Source: Flammeovirgaceae bacterium UBA2366 (GTDB taxonomy: Bacteria > Bacteroidota > Bacteroidia > Cytophagales > Cyclobacteriaceae). From it: a stretch of 64,000 nt of DNA. The stretch spans positions 66,621 through 130,620 of the forward strand of contig DDTK01000001.1 of assembly GCA_002344065.1 (NCBI GenBank), given 5' to 3'. Both the position numbers and the translations under genes were made by a program. The stretch's first letter is position 1, and each line of letters starts with the position of its first letter. This document shows, in pieces, positions 16,608 to 25,205 of this stretch. The notes beneath the pieces were generated by a model. That model saw only the letters and a list, made by a program, of their open reading frames with translations, did not search any database and was not told where the DNA came from.

Positions 16608-16772
16608 CTAAAAAATTCCTGAAACTATATAGAAAAGAAAAAGTACCACCAGTAAAATCACAATCCATTGATTCAGTTTATTGGCTTTCGGAAACTCATA
16701 CCCGCATATCGGGCACGTTTTACTTTTCGCATCAATATTCATGGCGCATGACGGGCATTCCATTTTCTTCAT
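16608..16772 (-). CDS. 54-aa zinc-ribbon plus single-TM protein
   Basis: The protein begins MKKMECPSCAMNIDAKSKTC and has paired cysteines C6/C9 and C20/C23 (CPICGYEF), forming a small zinc ribbon. One membrane helix follows (WIVILLVVLFLFYIV). Such zinc-ribbon, tail-anchored miniproteins are frequent in Bacteroidota and uncharacterised. It lies between arfB and a four-TM protein gene, all on one strand with short spacers, so the three are probably one operon. Confidence 0.75.
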   Translation of the reverse strand: MKKMECPSCAMNIDAKSKTCPICGYEFPKANKLNQWIVILLVVLFLFYIVSGIF

Positions 16773-16784
16773 AAGGAAAAAACT

Positions 16785-17138
16785 TTACTGCTTACGTAAC
16801 GCCAGATACGTCCATAACGCACCCGCAGCATCCACCACACCAAAACCAATAAGCATAGGAGAAGCCCAACCGATAACTACAAACACAATAAACCAAACCA
16901 ATACTGCTATTCGTGTATAAACTGTAAGCGTTAAAAAGAGTGAGTTATTAGCCGGAGCCATAAATATGTAATACAAACCAATGTTAAATACCAAAACACC
17001 CACTACATGTATCCAGGGTTCCGTTGTTTCAAGGAATTGAAAAAGCGGGAGCATTACATTCGGGAATGCAATCAGTATAAGACCGAGCAGCAGCAGGTAG
17101 AACCCAAAGTAGTAAACAGATTTTGATGCAGGTGTCAT
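16785..17138 (-). CDS. four-TM membrane protein, hypothetical
   Basis: 117 residues with four hydrophobic helices (SVYYFGFYLLLLGLILIAF; VVGVLVFNIGLYYIFMA; IAVLVWFIVFVVIGWA; IGFGVVDAAGALWTYLAL). No motif of known function. It precedes the zinc-ribbon miniprotein by 12 bases on the same strand. Confidence 0.75.
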   Translation of the reverse strand: MTPASKSVYYFGFYLLLLGLILIAFPNVMLPLFQFLETTEPWIHVVGVLVFNIGLYYIFMAPANNSLFLTLTVYTRIAVLVWFIVFVVIGWASPMLIGFGVVDAAGALWTYLALRKQ

Positions 17139-17180
17139 ATATAGTCGGTTTATGGTAAGACTGATAAGAAAATGATCAAC

Positions 17181-17558
17181 TTAAATTTCCACGGCACGCC
17201 CATCTTCCCAAACTAAACCTACCTGAGCGCCATACTTCTTAACCCAACTTTTGTCGGTAGCAAAATCAAAAAGTTCAATAAGTCCTTTGGATTTCATTTC
17301 AAGCAGCTGTGAATCTGAAATACCCCGCATACCGATGTACCCTCCATCTGCAAAGAAAAAATCTGCACTGTTTGTATGTCCACTCTTTGCAAGATAGGTT
17401 TTTAACTTTTTTAACCGGTCTGATATCTCAGCATTGATATCCAATGCCTCCGATATTAACTCATCAATATCCTGAATGTCACCATCATTATTAAAATCAT
17501 CCTTCCGAAGAATGGCGATCGGGTTGATCCTGATTTCACCTGAATACCGGTTTACCAT
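17181..17558 (-). CDS. hypothetical protein with EF-hand/dockerin-like loop
   Basis: The start was set at MVNRYSGEIRINPIAILRKDD. The segment DFNNDGDIQDID matches a Ca2+-binding EF-hand loop (acidic or Asn at 1, 3, 5, Gly at 6, Ile at 8), followed by a helix. No signal peptide is visible, so a cytoplasmic protein of 125 residues is likely. Its ATG begins two bases after the stop of the PhnA-like gene, so the pair is coupled. I do not know the family. Confidence 0.65.
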   Translation of the reverse strand: MVNRYSGEIRINPIAILRKDDFNNDGDIQDIDELISEALDINAEISDRLKKLKTYLAKSGHTNSADFFFADGGYIGMRGISDSQLLEMKSKGLIELFDFATDKSWVKKYGAQVGLVWEDGRAVEI

Positions 17559-17560
17559 AA

Positions 17561-17770
17561 TTACATTTTTTTCAGAAATTCTGTGCGCAGCACAATACCA
17601 CCACCGTTTATCCGGCAATGAACTTCGTCCGAATGGTCGGTAAGGCGTATTTTCTTTATTACGGTTCCCCGCTTCAGGTATAATGATGATCCCTCAACCT
17701 TAAGATCCTTTATCAGGGCTACCGAGTTCCTATTCTGCCGGATGTTGATATTACTGTCCTTTACCTTCAT
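17561..17770 (-). CDS. PhnA (YjdM)-like SH3-type domain protein lacking the zinc ribbon
   Basis: The 69 residues match the C-terminal domain of PhnA/YjdM: VKDSN, then SVALIKDLKVEGSSLYLKRG, then IRLTDHSDEVHCRI, then VLRTEFLKK. Usual family members carry an N-terminal zinc ribbon of about 30-40 residues, which is absent here. Despite the phn name, YjdM is not clearly tied to phosphonate breakdown, so the role is open. Stand-alone versions of this domain seem to occur in Bacteroidota. Confidence 0.8.
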   Translation of the reverse strand: MKVKDSNINIRQNRNSVALIKDLKVEGSSLYLKRGTVIKKIRLTDHSDEVHCRINGGGIVLRTEFLKKM

Positions 17771-17834
17771 TACCTTGGTTGATTTACTAGTGCAAGTTAA
17801 GGAAAATGACCTCGGTGTGATGCTGGAAAAATAA

Positions 17835-17842
17835 TATCTTTG
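17835..17842 (+). promoter_or_regulatory. -7 box for the ABC-F gene
   Basis: TATCTTTG is an exact TAnnTTTG match, 20 bases before the ATG of the ABC-F ATPase, predicting a leader of about 12 bases. No clear TTTG -33 element is seen at the expected distance. Confidence 0.5.
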
Positions 17843-17861
17843 CGCCCTTATTTAAGAAAGT

Positions 17862-19505
17862 ATGATTTCAGTAGATGCAGTAAGCGTAGAGTTTAACGGT
17901 TCGGCCCTTTTTAGCAACATTACCTTTAACATAAACGAGAACGACCGGATAGCCCTGATGGGTAAAAACGGAGCCGGAAAATCCACCTTACTCAAAATTA
18001 TTGCCGGGGTTAACAAGCCTACGCGGGGCAAGGTAACTGCCCCTAAAGATGCTGTCATCGCCTACCTGCCTCAACACTTGCTTACTCCAGATACCGCCAC
18101 GGTTTTTGAAGAGGCGTCTAAAGCCTTTTCAAAGATCAACGACATGAAAAAGCGGATTGACGAACTGAATCAGCAGCTTGAAACACGAACCGATTATGAG
18201 TCGGATGCCTATGCCCAAATTATTGAGGAGGTTTCTGAACTTAGTGAGAAATATTACTCCATCGAAGAAATCAATTACGATGCTGAGATTGAAAAAACAC
18301 TGATGGGCCTTGGGTTTTTGCGGTCAGATTTTACCCGCCCCACCAGTGAATTCAGCGGAGGATGGCGCATGCGCATTGAGTTGGCAAAAATACTGCTCCA
18401 AAAACCTGATTTGATATTACTGGATGAGCCCACCAATCACCTGGATATTGAATCGGTACAATGGTTGGAGGATTTTTTGAAGAACAATGCCAAAGCGGTG
18501 ATCGTGATCAGCCACGACAAAACCTTTGTCGACAACCTGACTAACCGAACCATTGAGGTAACCATGGGCCGTATCTACGACTACAAGACTAACTACAGCC
18601 ATTACCTTCAGCTTCGGAAAGAAAGACGTGAACAGCAGCAAAAACAATTTGATGATCAGGCCAAGCAAATTGCGGAGATACAGGAATTCATTGAGCGCTT
18701 TAAAGGCACCTACTCCAAAACCTTACAAGTACAATCGCGAGTAAAAATGCTGGAGAAAATTGAAATTGTAGAAGTGGATGAAGTTGACTCATCCGCTTTG
18801 AACCTGAAATTCCCTCCGGCACCGCGGTCAGGAAATTATCCGGTAATTATTGATAGCCTCACCAAAAAATACGGTGATCATACCGTGTTTGCCGATGTTT
18901 CCCTCACCATTGCCCGAGGTGAGAAGATCGCTTTTGTTGGAAAAAATGGAGAAGGTAAATCCACCTTGGTGAAAGCTATTATGAGCGAAATAGATTTTGA
19001 AGGAAAATGCCAGCTTGGCCACGGTTCACTGATTGGTTATTTCGCACAAAACCAGGCTTCGCTATTAGATGGAGACCTCACCGTATTTGAAACCATAGAC
19101 CAGATTGCACAAGGCGATATTCGATCGAAAATAAAAGATATTCTTGGCGCCTTTATGTTTAGTGGCGATGCTATTGATAAGAAAGTAAAAATGCTATCGG
19201 GTGGAGAAAGAACTAGGTTGGCCATGATTAAACTCCTGCTTCAACCGGTTAACCTGCTCATCCTGGATGAACCAACCAACCACCTGGATATAAAAACCAA
19301 AGACATCCTAAAAGACGCACTCAAGGCTTTTGACGGAACCCTTATACTGGTATCGCACGATCGCGATTTCCTGGATGGCCTTGCTACCAAGGTATTTGAA
19401 TTCGGAAACAAGCGGGTGCGCGAACATTTTGAAGACATCAATGGGTTTTTACGCAATAAAAAGCTTGAAAATCTCAGGGAAATAGAACGGAGTGTAGCCC
19501 GTTAA
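17862..19505 (+). CDS. ABC-F family translation-associated ATPase
   Basis: Two ABC cassettes without membrane segments: Walker A GKNGAGKST and GKNGEGKST, signatures EFSGGWRMR and MLSGGERTR, Walker B LILLDEPTNHLD and LLILDEPTNHLD. Between them lies the helical P-site tRNA-interaction linker (about residues 235-320, rich in Q, K, E). ABC-F proteins bind the ribosomal E site and relieve stalls or give antibiotic protection. 547 residues is typical. It is not EttA, which is encoded separately near 35.6 kb. The subtype (Uup- or YbiT-like) is not decided. Confidence 0.92.
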   Translation: MISVDAVSVEFNGSALFSNITFNINENDRIALMGKNGAGKSTLLKIIAGVNKPTRGKVTAPKDAVIAYLPQHLLTPDTATVFEEASKAFSKINDMKKRIDELNQQLETRTDYESDAYAQIIEEVSELSEKYYSIEEINYDAEIEKTLMGLGFLRSDFTRPTSEFSGGWRMRIELAKILLQKPDLILLDEPTNHLDIESVQWLEDFLKNNAKAVIVISHDKTFVDNLTNRTIEVTMGRIYDYKTNYSHYLQLRKERREQQQKQFDDQAKQIAEIQEFIERFKGTYSKTLQVQSRVKMLEKIEIVEVDEVDSSALNLKFPPAPRSGNYPVIIDSLTKKYGDHTVFADVSLTIARGEKIAFVGKNGEGKSTLVKAIMSEIDFEGKCQLGHGSLIGYFAQNQASLLDGDLTVFETIDQIAQGDIRSKIKDILGAFMFSGDAIDKKVKMLSGGERTRLAMIKLLLQPVNLLILDEPTNHLDIKTKDILKDALKAFDGTLILVSHDRDFLDGLATKVFEFGNKRVREHFEDINGFLRNKKLENLREIERSVAR

Positions 19506-19568
19506 TTACCGGTATTTTTTAGAAATGCAGGTATTCCAAATTAAGCCTGTTTTTCTGTACTTTTCCGA

Positions 19569-21476
19569 ATGACTAAAATTGCGCTGATATTCATTCTCTT
19601 TCTTGGTGCGCAAACTTTTACTCAAGGCCAACAACAACACGTACTGGATAGTCTTGAAATACAGGTAGGCCAGTCAAAAACTGATTCTGCTAAAATTGAT
19701 TTTCTAAATGAGTTATCCAACCGGTATTTAGCATACCAACCACAAAAATCGAAGCAATACGCGGAAGAGGCTCTTCAACTTTCGCAAACTGTTGGCTATA
19801 AGCGCGGTGAAGCCATTGCCCTTAACCGGTTAGGTGAATATGAATTCAGGCAAGGAAATTATGCTAAAGCTATTGAACTCACCACTGCATCACTTAAGCT
19901 AGCCGAGCAGTTAAATGATTCCTCCACTATGGCTATGGCATATCGTGTGTTGGGCAATATCAATACGTTTGGCTTCAAACGTTTCGACCAGGCACTACAA
20001 TACCAGCTTAAAGCCTTTACTATCTACGAGAAGTTAAACGATAAAAGAAATATCGCATCCTTTTACGGTAACATTACCTGGATATACGGAACCACCGGGC
20101 AAAACCTGGAGGAAGGCCATCGTTTAGCAGATCGTGGAATTCAATTATCCGACTCCTTAAAAGATTATCAGCTTCTTAGCTATAACTATAATTCAAAGGG
20201 TCTGTTATACTTAAAGGAAGATCGACTCGATTCCGCCCTAAGGTATTTTATACTATCCAATAGCACAGCTGAGAAGTCGAATGACAATGCTGTAATTGCG
20301 TACAACAAAAGTATAATAGGTGAAATTTACCTGCTCAGAGAAAACCACAAAACTGCTATTGATTGGTTCAGCCAATCCTTGAAGGAGAGTCGTGAGCTTA
20401 ATCTTAGAGAGGTGCTTAAAAATTCATACCTGGGCTTAGCCAGATGTTATGCGGGCATAAAAGACTATCAACGTGCCTATCAATACCACCTTCAGTATGA
20501 TGAACTCAGTAACACAATTTTGAATTGGGAAACTACACAGAAAGCTCTAATCACGGAGCTTGAGTTTGCCGAGGAGAAAAGAGAGGCCAAAATTGCCGAA
20601 CTGGAATTAGCCAATAAACAGGCCCGACTGGAAAAAATCATCTATATCATTTTCTTTGGAGTAGTTTTAATCGCTATGCTGATCATTACTCTGCTGGTTA
20701 CCAAAAACAATCGTCAACGATTGGAAACAAACAGGTTATTACAGGAAAAGAATGAAGAAATTGCCTTACAAAATGAAAGGCTCAGGCAAACCAATACTGT
20801 AAAAGACAAGCTATTCTCCATTATCAGTCATGACTTACGAACACCATTGGCAAGCTTAAAAGGATTATTAGCCATGGTTCTACGTCATGATATATCCGAT
20901 AAGGAATTCAAAGAATTAGGCCCTAAGCTCAACAACCTTGTTATTGGCACCAACGAAACCCTGGAGAACCTGTTCCAGTGGTCGCATTCACAAATGAACG
21001 GATGGGCCCATCATCCGAAGCTTGTTAATTTATTTGATCTTGCTGATCGTTGCCTTGCCCTATTTAACGAATCCGCAAAAACAAAAGGAATTCATTTAAC
21101 CAATACTATTAATAAAGATCAAACCGTTTTTGCTGATGAAAACCAGCTTGAGTTAATCATACGCAACCTCATAAACAATGCTATAAAATTCACGCAACAA
21201 GGTGGACAGGTAATACTTGACGCTAAAGAGGAAGCCAATCACATCGTAGCGATTCGAATATCCGATACCGGCATCGGTATGGATGAAGATCAGGTGCGGA
21301 ATTTATTCAGCATAAAGGAGATTCATAGCACCCGGGGTACTTCAGGCGAAAAGGGCACAGGCCTTGGCCTTCAACTCTGCAAAGAAATGACAGAAAATAA
21401 CGGAGGAATGATTACAGTAACCAGTGCTCCCGGAAAAGGAAGTGCCTTCACCGTACGGCTTAAGGCAAGTGGTTAA
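19569..21476 (+). CDS. tetratricopeptide-repeat sensor histidine kinase
   Basis: A signal peptide is followed by about six TPR repeats (residues 40-330; for example AIALNRLGEYEFRQGNYAKAIEL), a coiled coil, one membrane helix (IIYIIFFGVVLIAMLIITLLV), HisKA with His421 in SIISHDLRTPLAS, and HATPase_c (NLINNAIKFT, GTGLGLQLCKEM). Periplasmic TPR kinases of this layout are abundant in Bacteroidota. No response regulator is adjacent. Its end lies three bases from the convergent cupin gene. Confidence 0.9.
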   Translation: MTKIALIFILFLGAQTFTQGQQQHVLDSLEIQVGQSKTDSAKIDFLNELSNRYLAYQPQKSKQYAEEALQLSQTVGYKRGEAIALNRLGEYEFRQGNYAKAIELTTASLKLAEQLNDSSTMAMAYRVLGNINTFGFKRFDQALQYQLKAFTIYEKLNDKRNIASFYGNITWIYGTTGQNLEEGHRLADRGIQLSDSLKDYQLLSYNYNSKGLLYLKEDRLDSALRYFILSNSTAEKSNDNAVIAYNKSIIGEIYLLRENHKTAIDWFSQSLKESRELNLREVLKNSYLGLARCYAGIKDYQRAYQYHLQYDELSNTILNWETTQKALITELEFAEEKREAKIAELELANKQARLEKIIYIIFFGVVLIAMLIITLLVTKNNRQRLETNRLLQEKNEEIALQNERLRQTNTVKDKLFSIISHDLRTPLASLKGLLAMVLRHDISDKEFKELGPKLNNLVIGTNETLENLFQWSHSQMNGWAHHPKLVNLFDLADRCLALFNESAKTKGIHLTNTINKDQTVFADENQLELIIRNLINNAIKFTQQGGQVILDAKEEANHIVAIRISDTGIGMDEDQVRNLFSIKEIHSTRGTSGEKGTGLGLQLCKEMTENNGGMITVTSAPGKGSAFTVRLKASG

Positions 21477-21479
21477 CGA

Positions 21480-22358
21480 TTACGCCATGCTTAAACCCTG
21501 AATTACCTTATCGGCACGCTTGTAGGCGAGTTGCTTCTTAAACGCAAACCACTTCTCATCATTTAATTTGCGCATAATATTATCGGTGGTGCGTTGTACT
21601 GTAAGGTTCCACAGTCCCTTCGCTTTCATCGATAATCCATAAGGCAAAGTTCTTACAGAAAGGCCAAATCCTCCATCGAGGTACTCTATGTGGTGCCAGT
21701 AACCGCTCGGCATAAAAATCGTGTCTCCATGTTCAATCACCGTGCTCATCCCTTTCACATAATTCAAACCTGGGTACGAGTCGTAATCCGGATGATCAAC
21801 ATCAACCGTTGAGTGAACGTTGAATGGCAAACGATATAGTAATTCAGATTGATCAGGTGCAAACAAAACCACTCTTTTCCTGCCGTGGAATTGCGTAAGA
21901 AATACGTTGCTCATATCAATATCCTGGTGCATACGAACAATCGAGTTCGATGGACCAAAAAACATAAATGGAATTTTAATATAACCCGAAGCTATTTTAG
22001 GATAATCGAAATCCTTTAATAATTCAGGTTTGTGTTTAAAAACCGGGAACAGAAATAAGCGTAGGTCAGTTGGTTCACGCTCGATAAGGTTCAAATATTC
22101 ATCGAACCGCATAACTGCGTTTGGCACCTGTAACGTTTTAGAAAGATCTTCCTTTCGGTTGCCATAAAGACCAACCTCAATATTCCCCATGGTTTGCTTA
22201 AAAAAGTCCATGGTCCATTTGGTGTAGGCAGGATATTGCTTCCACAAACCGCGCAGTACAACAGGCTTTTGTGGCTTGTAAAATTCGCGTTGAAACTCTT
22301 CGCGGGTGATGGTGGTGCCGTCTACTACAGAAACCGGGGTTTTTATATCCAATGCCAT
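21480..22358 (-). CDS. cupin-like (JmjC/FIH-type) Fe(II)/2-oxoglutarate oxygenase
   Basis: The Cupin_8 fold is present with probable iron ligands His144 and Asp146 (MHQDID) and a distal His at 222 or 223 (PSGYWHHIEYL). The N-terminus VSVVDGTTITREEFQREFYKPQKPVVLRG is typical. Members hydroxylate protein residues or tRNA; the substrate here is unknown. 292 residues is normal. Confidence 0.85.
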   Translation of the reverse strand: MALDIKTPVSVVDGTTITREEFQREFYKPQKPVVLRGLWKQYPAYTKWTMDFFKQTMGNIEVGLYGNRKEDLSKTLQVPNAVMRFDEYLNLIEREPTDLRLFLFPVFKHKPELLKDFDYPKIASGYIKIPFMFFGPSNSIVRMHQDIDMSNVFLTQFHGRKRVVLFAPDQSELLYRLPFNVHSTVDVDHPDYDSYPGLNYVKGMSTVIEHGDTIFMPSGYWHHIEYLDGGFGLSVRTLPYGLSMKAKGLWNLTVQRTTDNIMRKLNDEKWFAFKKQLAYKRADKVIQGLSMA

Positions 22359-22437
22359 ACTACTATGAATTAATTCTTAAAATTAAGTAAGTATCTAAAA
22401 TGAATTATCCTCAACATAAATAATTTTCGCTAAAGCC

Positions 22438-22465
22438 AATAAAAAAGGAGCCTGCTGGCTCCTTC
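22438..22465 (-). terminator. rho-independent terminator after tsf
   Basis: The minus strand reads AAGGAGCC-AGCA-GGCTCCTT followed by TTTTATTGG. A perfect 8-bp stem, tetraloop and U-run lie just after the tsf stop. Confidence 0.85.
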
Positions 22466-22486
22466 TTCCATCTAAAACATTTACCG

Positions 22487-23317
22487 TTACCCAATTGACA
22501 CGCGCTTGAATTCAGCTACAGTTAGTCCTTTGGTTACGCTATCAAGATACTGAGCCACCGTTTTGCTGTTATCCTTAACGAATAGTTGGTGCAATAAGGT
22601 GCTATCCTTAAAGAATTTATTCAACTTACCCTGGGCGATTTTCTCTACCATGTTTTCCGGTTTTCCTTCGGCCAGAATTTGGGCTTTGGCTATTTCAAGT
22701 TCCTTTTCGATAATACTTTTATCAACAGATGATTCATCAACAGCCACCGGATTCATGGCAGCAATCTGCATACCTACATCCTTACCCGCATCGGTTACAT
22801 CTTTTCCATTAATACCTTTAAGCGATACCAACACGCCCAATTTCGCGCCAGCGTGAATGTAGGGTACCACCGTTTCGCCTTTCATGTGAATAAATTCGCT
22901 CACTTCAATCTTCTCTCCTATTTTGCCTACAAGTTCCGTAATCTTTTCGTTAAGGGTAAGATCGCCAGCCTTTAACGCCAATAGCGCATCTTTGTCGGCA
23001 GGTTTGTTGGCAAACGCTGTATCCGCAACCAACTTTCCAAGTGATTGAAACTCCTCGTTCTTTGCCACGAAGTCGGTTTCGCAATTTAACGCGATCAATA
23101 CGGCTTCTTTCTTATCATCACTTACCTTAACAAATACAGAACCTTCCTTAGCTTCTCTGTCAGAACGGGAAGCAGAAACCTTCTGTCCTTTCTTTCTTAA
23201 TATTTCAATAGCTTTCTCGAAATCACCTTCTGCTTCAGTAAGGGCTTTTTTACAATCCATCATACCGGCTCCGGTCATTTGCCTGAGTTTGTTTACATCT
23301 TGTGCTGAAATTGACAT
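22487..23317 (-). CDS. tsf: translation elongation factor Ts
   Basis: EF-Ts recycles EF-Tu-GDP. The UBA-like start VNKLRQMTGAGMMDCKKALTEAEGDFEKAIEILRKKG and the core signature EGSVFVKV, then ALNCETDFVAKNEEF, are unmistakable. 276 residues matches the family. It is the last gene of the rplM-rpsI-rpsB-tsf cluster, separated from rpsB by 131 bases that contain a terminator-like hairpin. Confidence 0.97.
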   Translation of the reverse strand: MSISAQDVNKLRQMTGAGMMDCKKALTEAEGDFEKAIEILRKKGQKVSASRSDREAKEGSVFVKVSDDKKEAVLIALNCETDFVAKNEEFQSLGKLVADTAFANKPADKDALLALKAGDLTLNEKITELVGKIGEKIEVSEFIHMKGETVVPYIHAGAKLGVLVSLKGINGKDVTDAGKDVGMQIAAMNPVAVDESSVDKSIIEKELEIAKAQILAEGKPENMVEKIAQGKLNKFFKDSTLLHQLFVKDNSKTVAQYLDSVTKGLTVAEFKRVSIG

Positions 23318-23362
23318 CTCTTTATAATTTTAGATTTACGATTATTAATTCTATAACGGCTT

Positions 23363-23397
23363 TAAAAAAATAAACACCGACTGAAAGGCCGATGTTT
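23363..23397 (-). terminator. terminator-like hairpin between rpsB and tsf
   Basis: On the minus strand AAACATCG pairs with CGGTGTTT across a nine-to-ten-base loop, followed by ATTTTTTTAAAG. It probably reduces read-through from rpsB into tsf. Confidence 0.6.
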
Positions 23398-23448
23398 ATC
23401 TATATGTTATCGGCCACTGAAAGGATTATCCCCGGCCAAACGACAATA

Positions 23449-24219
23449 TTATTTTGCTTCTTCTACGGCCGCGTCTACTTTTCTCTTTTCGTCTTCTTCT
23501 TTCTTCAAAGAAGCTTCTTCTTTCTCCTTCTTACGCTCATTCAACGCTTCTTCAATCGCACTTCCGATATAGCCGGTAATAAGCGAAATTGATTTGAAAG
23601 CATCGTCATTGGCAGGAATTGGGAAATCTACAGAGGAAGGATCTGAGTTTGTATCCACCATGGCAAACACCGGGATGTTCAACTTCTGAGCCTCTTTCAC
23701 AGCAATATGCTCGCGCTTTACATCAATGATGAATAAGGCTGCGGGAAGCCGGTTCAAATCAACAATACCGCCCAACTGCTTCTCCAGTTTTGCCTTTTCG
23801 CGGGTAAGCGTAAGGCGTTCCTTCTTTTGCAGGTTCAGGTAAGCTTCATCTTTCATAAGCTTATCGATCTGTGAAAGTTTCTTCAATGACTTACGAATAG
23901 TGGCAAAGTTGGTAAGCATACCACCTAACCAGCGCTCTGTTACGTAAGGCATGTTCAGACGCTTAGCTTCTTCAGCTACAATATCCTTAGCCTGCTTTTT
24001 GGTAGCTACGAACATGATTTTACGACCTGAACGCACAATGTTCTTCATCGCAAAAGCAGCCTCTTCCAAGGCAGCCAACGATTTATGCAAATCAATGATG
24101 TGGATACCGTTATTCTCCATGAAGATGTACTCTGCCATCTTCGGGTTCCACTTGCGGGTTAAGTGTCCGAAGTGAACACCCGCTTCTAATAAATCCTGAT
24201 AAGTTAATTTCTTTCCCAT
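23449..24219 (-). CDS. rpsB: 30S ribosomal protein S2
   Basis: The start YQDLLEAGVHFGHLTRKWNPKMAEYIF and the motifs ERWLGGMLTNFATIRKS and AVKEAQKLNIPVFAMVDTNSDP are S2 hallmarks. 256 residues with a charged C-terminal tail (KKEKEEASLKKEEDEKRK) fits Bacteroidota S2. It follows rpsI by 19 bases. Confidence 0.97.
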   Translation of the reverse strand: MGKKLTYQDLLEAGVHFGHLTRKWNPKMAEYIFMENNGIHIIDLHKSLAALEEAAFAMKNIVRSGRKIMFVATKKQAKDIVAEEAKRLNMPYVTERWLGGMLTNFATIRKSLKKLSQIDKLMKDEAYLNLQKKERLTLTREKAKLEKQLGGIVDLNRLPAALFIIDVKREHIAVKEAQKLNIPVFAMVDTNSDPSSVDFPIPANDDAFKSISLITGYIGSAIEEALNERKKEKEEASLKKEEDEKRKVDAAVEEAK

Positions 24220-24238
24220 GTAAAGTTGATGTTTACGA

Positions 24239-24625
24239 TTAACGTTTGCTGAATTGGAATCTCTTTCTGGCCTTCCTTCTTCCTGGCTTTTTGCGTTCTA
24301 CCATGCGTGAGTCACGGGTTATAAAACCTTCTTTTCTCAGCAACGGTTTGTTTTCGGCATTTACTGCTACCAAGGCTCGTGAAATACCCAATCGAACCGC
24401 TTCAGCCTGGCCTTTAATGCCACCGCCTTCTACGTTAATGGTTACATCGTACTGATTCTCGGCTTTAAGCGCCACTAAAGGCTGCTTAACCAGTGTCTGG
24501 TGAATCTCAGATAGGAAGTATTCCTTGAGATCACGGGCGTTTACCTGAATGTCACCTTTGCCAGACTTTAAATAAACTCTGGCTACAGAAGTCTTCCTTC
24601 TACCCGTTGCGTTGAAAATCTCCAT
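24239..24625 (-). CDS. rpsI: 30S ribosomal protein S9
   Basis: NATGRRKTSVARVYLKSGKG at the start, GGGIKGQAEAVRLGISRAL in the middle and the basic C-terminus KKPGRRKARKRFQFSKR, which reaches the P-site tRNA, identify S9. 128 residues. It begins three bases after rplM ends. Confidence 0.97.
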   Translation of the reverse strand: MEIFNATGRRKTSVARVYLKSGKGDIQVNARDLKEYFLSEIHQTLVKQPLVALKAENQYDVTINVEGGGIKGQAEAVRLGISRALVAVNAENKPLLRKEGFITRDSRMVERKKPGRRKARKRFQFSKR

Positions 24626-24628
24626 GAA

Positions 24629-25072
24629 TTATAGTTTTATTTCTTTTGGTTGTTGTGCTATGTGTGGATGTTCTGTGCCTACATATACATGCAGGCTTCT
24701 GAAAAGTTCGCGTCCTAACCTGTTTTTTGGCAACATACCACGTACGGCATGCTCTACCAATCTTTCAGGGTGCTTCGCACGAATCTGAGAAGGTGAATGC
24801 TCGCGCTGACCTCCCGGATAACCAGAGTGGGTGTAAATCACACGGTCGGTCCACTTCTTGCCAGTCATTTTTACCTTGTCGGCATTAACTACCACTACAT
24901 GGTCGCCACAATCGACATGGGGAGAGTAACTGGTTTTGTGCTTGCCCTTAATAATATGGGCAATCTGGCTCGCCACCCGACCCAATACTTTATCCTTGGC
25001 GTCAACAATGACCCATGCTTTCTCTACTGTTGCCTTATTGGCGTGAGCTGTTTTATAACTCTGATGATCCAC
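24629..25072 (-). CDS. rplM: 50S ribosomal protein L13
   Basis: The family motifs WVIVDAKDKVLGRVASQIAHIIKGKHK, GDHVVVVNADKVKMTGKKW and AVRGMLPKNRLGRELFRSLHVY are present. 147 residues. First gene of the ribosomal cluster, preceded by a consensus-like promoter and a leader of about 45 bases. Confidence 0.97.
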   Translation of the reverse strand: MDHQSYKTAHANKATVEKAWVIVDAKDKVLGRVASQIAHIIKGKHKTSYSPHVDCGDHVVVVNADKVKMTGKKWTDRVIYTHSGYPGGQREHSPSQIRAKHPERLVEHAVRGMLPKNRLGRELFRSLHVYVGTEHPHIAQQPKEIKL

Positions 25073-25124
25073 GGTTTTTGCTTTAAAAAATTAACAAAAT
25101 ACACCCTTCCTTTAAAAAGGGACA

Positions 25125-25156
25125 CAAAGGTAAGATGATGCAATCTGAAATGCAAA
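25125..25156 (-). promoter_or_regulatory. promoter of the rplM operon
   Basis: On the minus strand, TTTG, a 20-base spacer and TACCTTTG match the Bacteroidota -33/-7 consensus (TTTG-N19 to 21-TAnnTTTG). Transcription should start about 7 bases downstream, giving a leader of about 45 bases before rplM. Confidence 0.75.
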
Positions 25157-25157
25157 C

Positions 25158-25177
25158 AAGGGCCTGCTTTTGCCCTT
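25158..25177 (-). terminator. hairpin terminator after the RluA-family gene
   Basis: AAGGGC-AAAAGCAG-GCCCTT on the minus strand, directly upstream of the rplM -33 element, with a weak following GTTTG. It would separate the pseudouridine synthase gene from the ribosomal operon. Confidence 0.45.
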
Positions 25178-25205
25178 TTTTAGTGCAACCCTCAACCTGG
25201 AAAGA

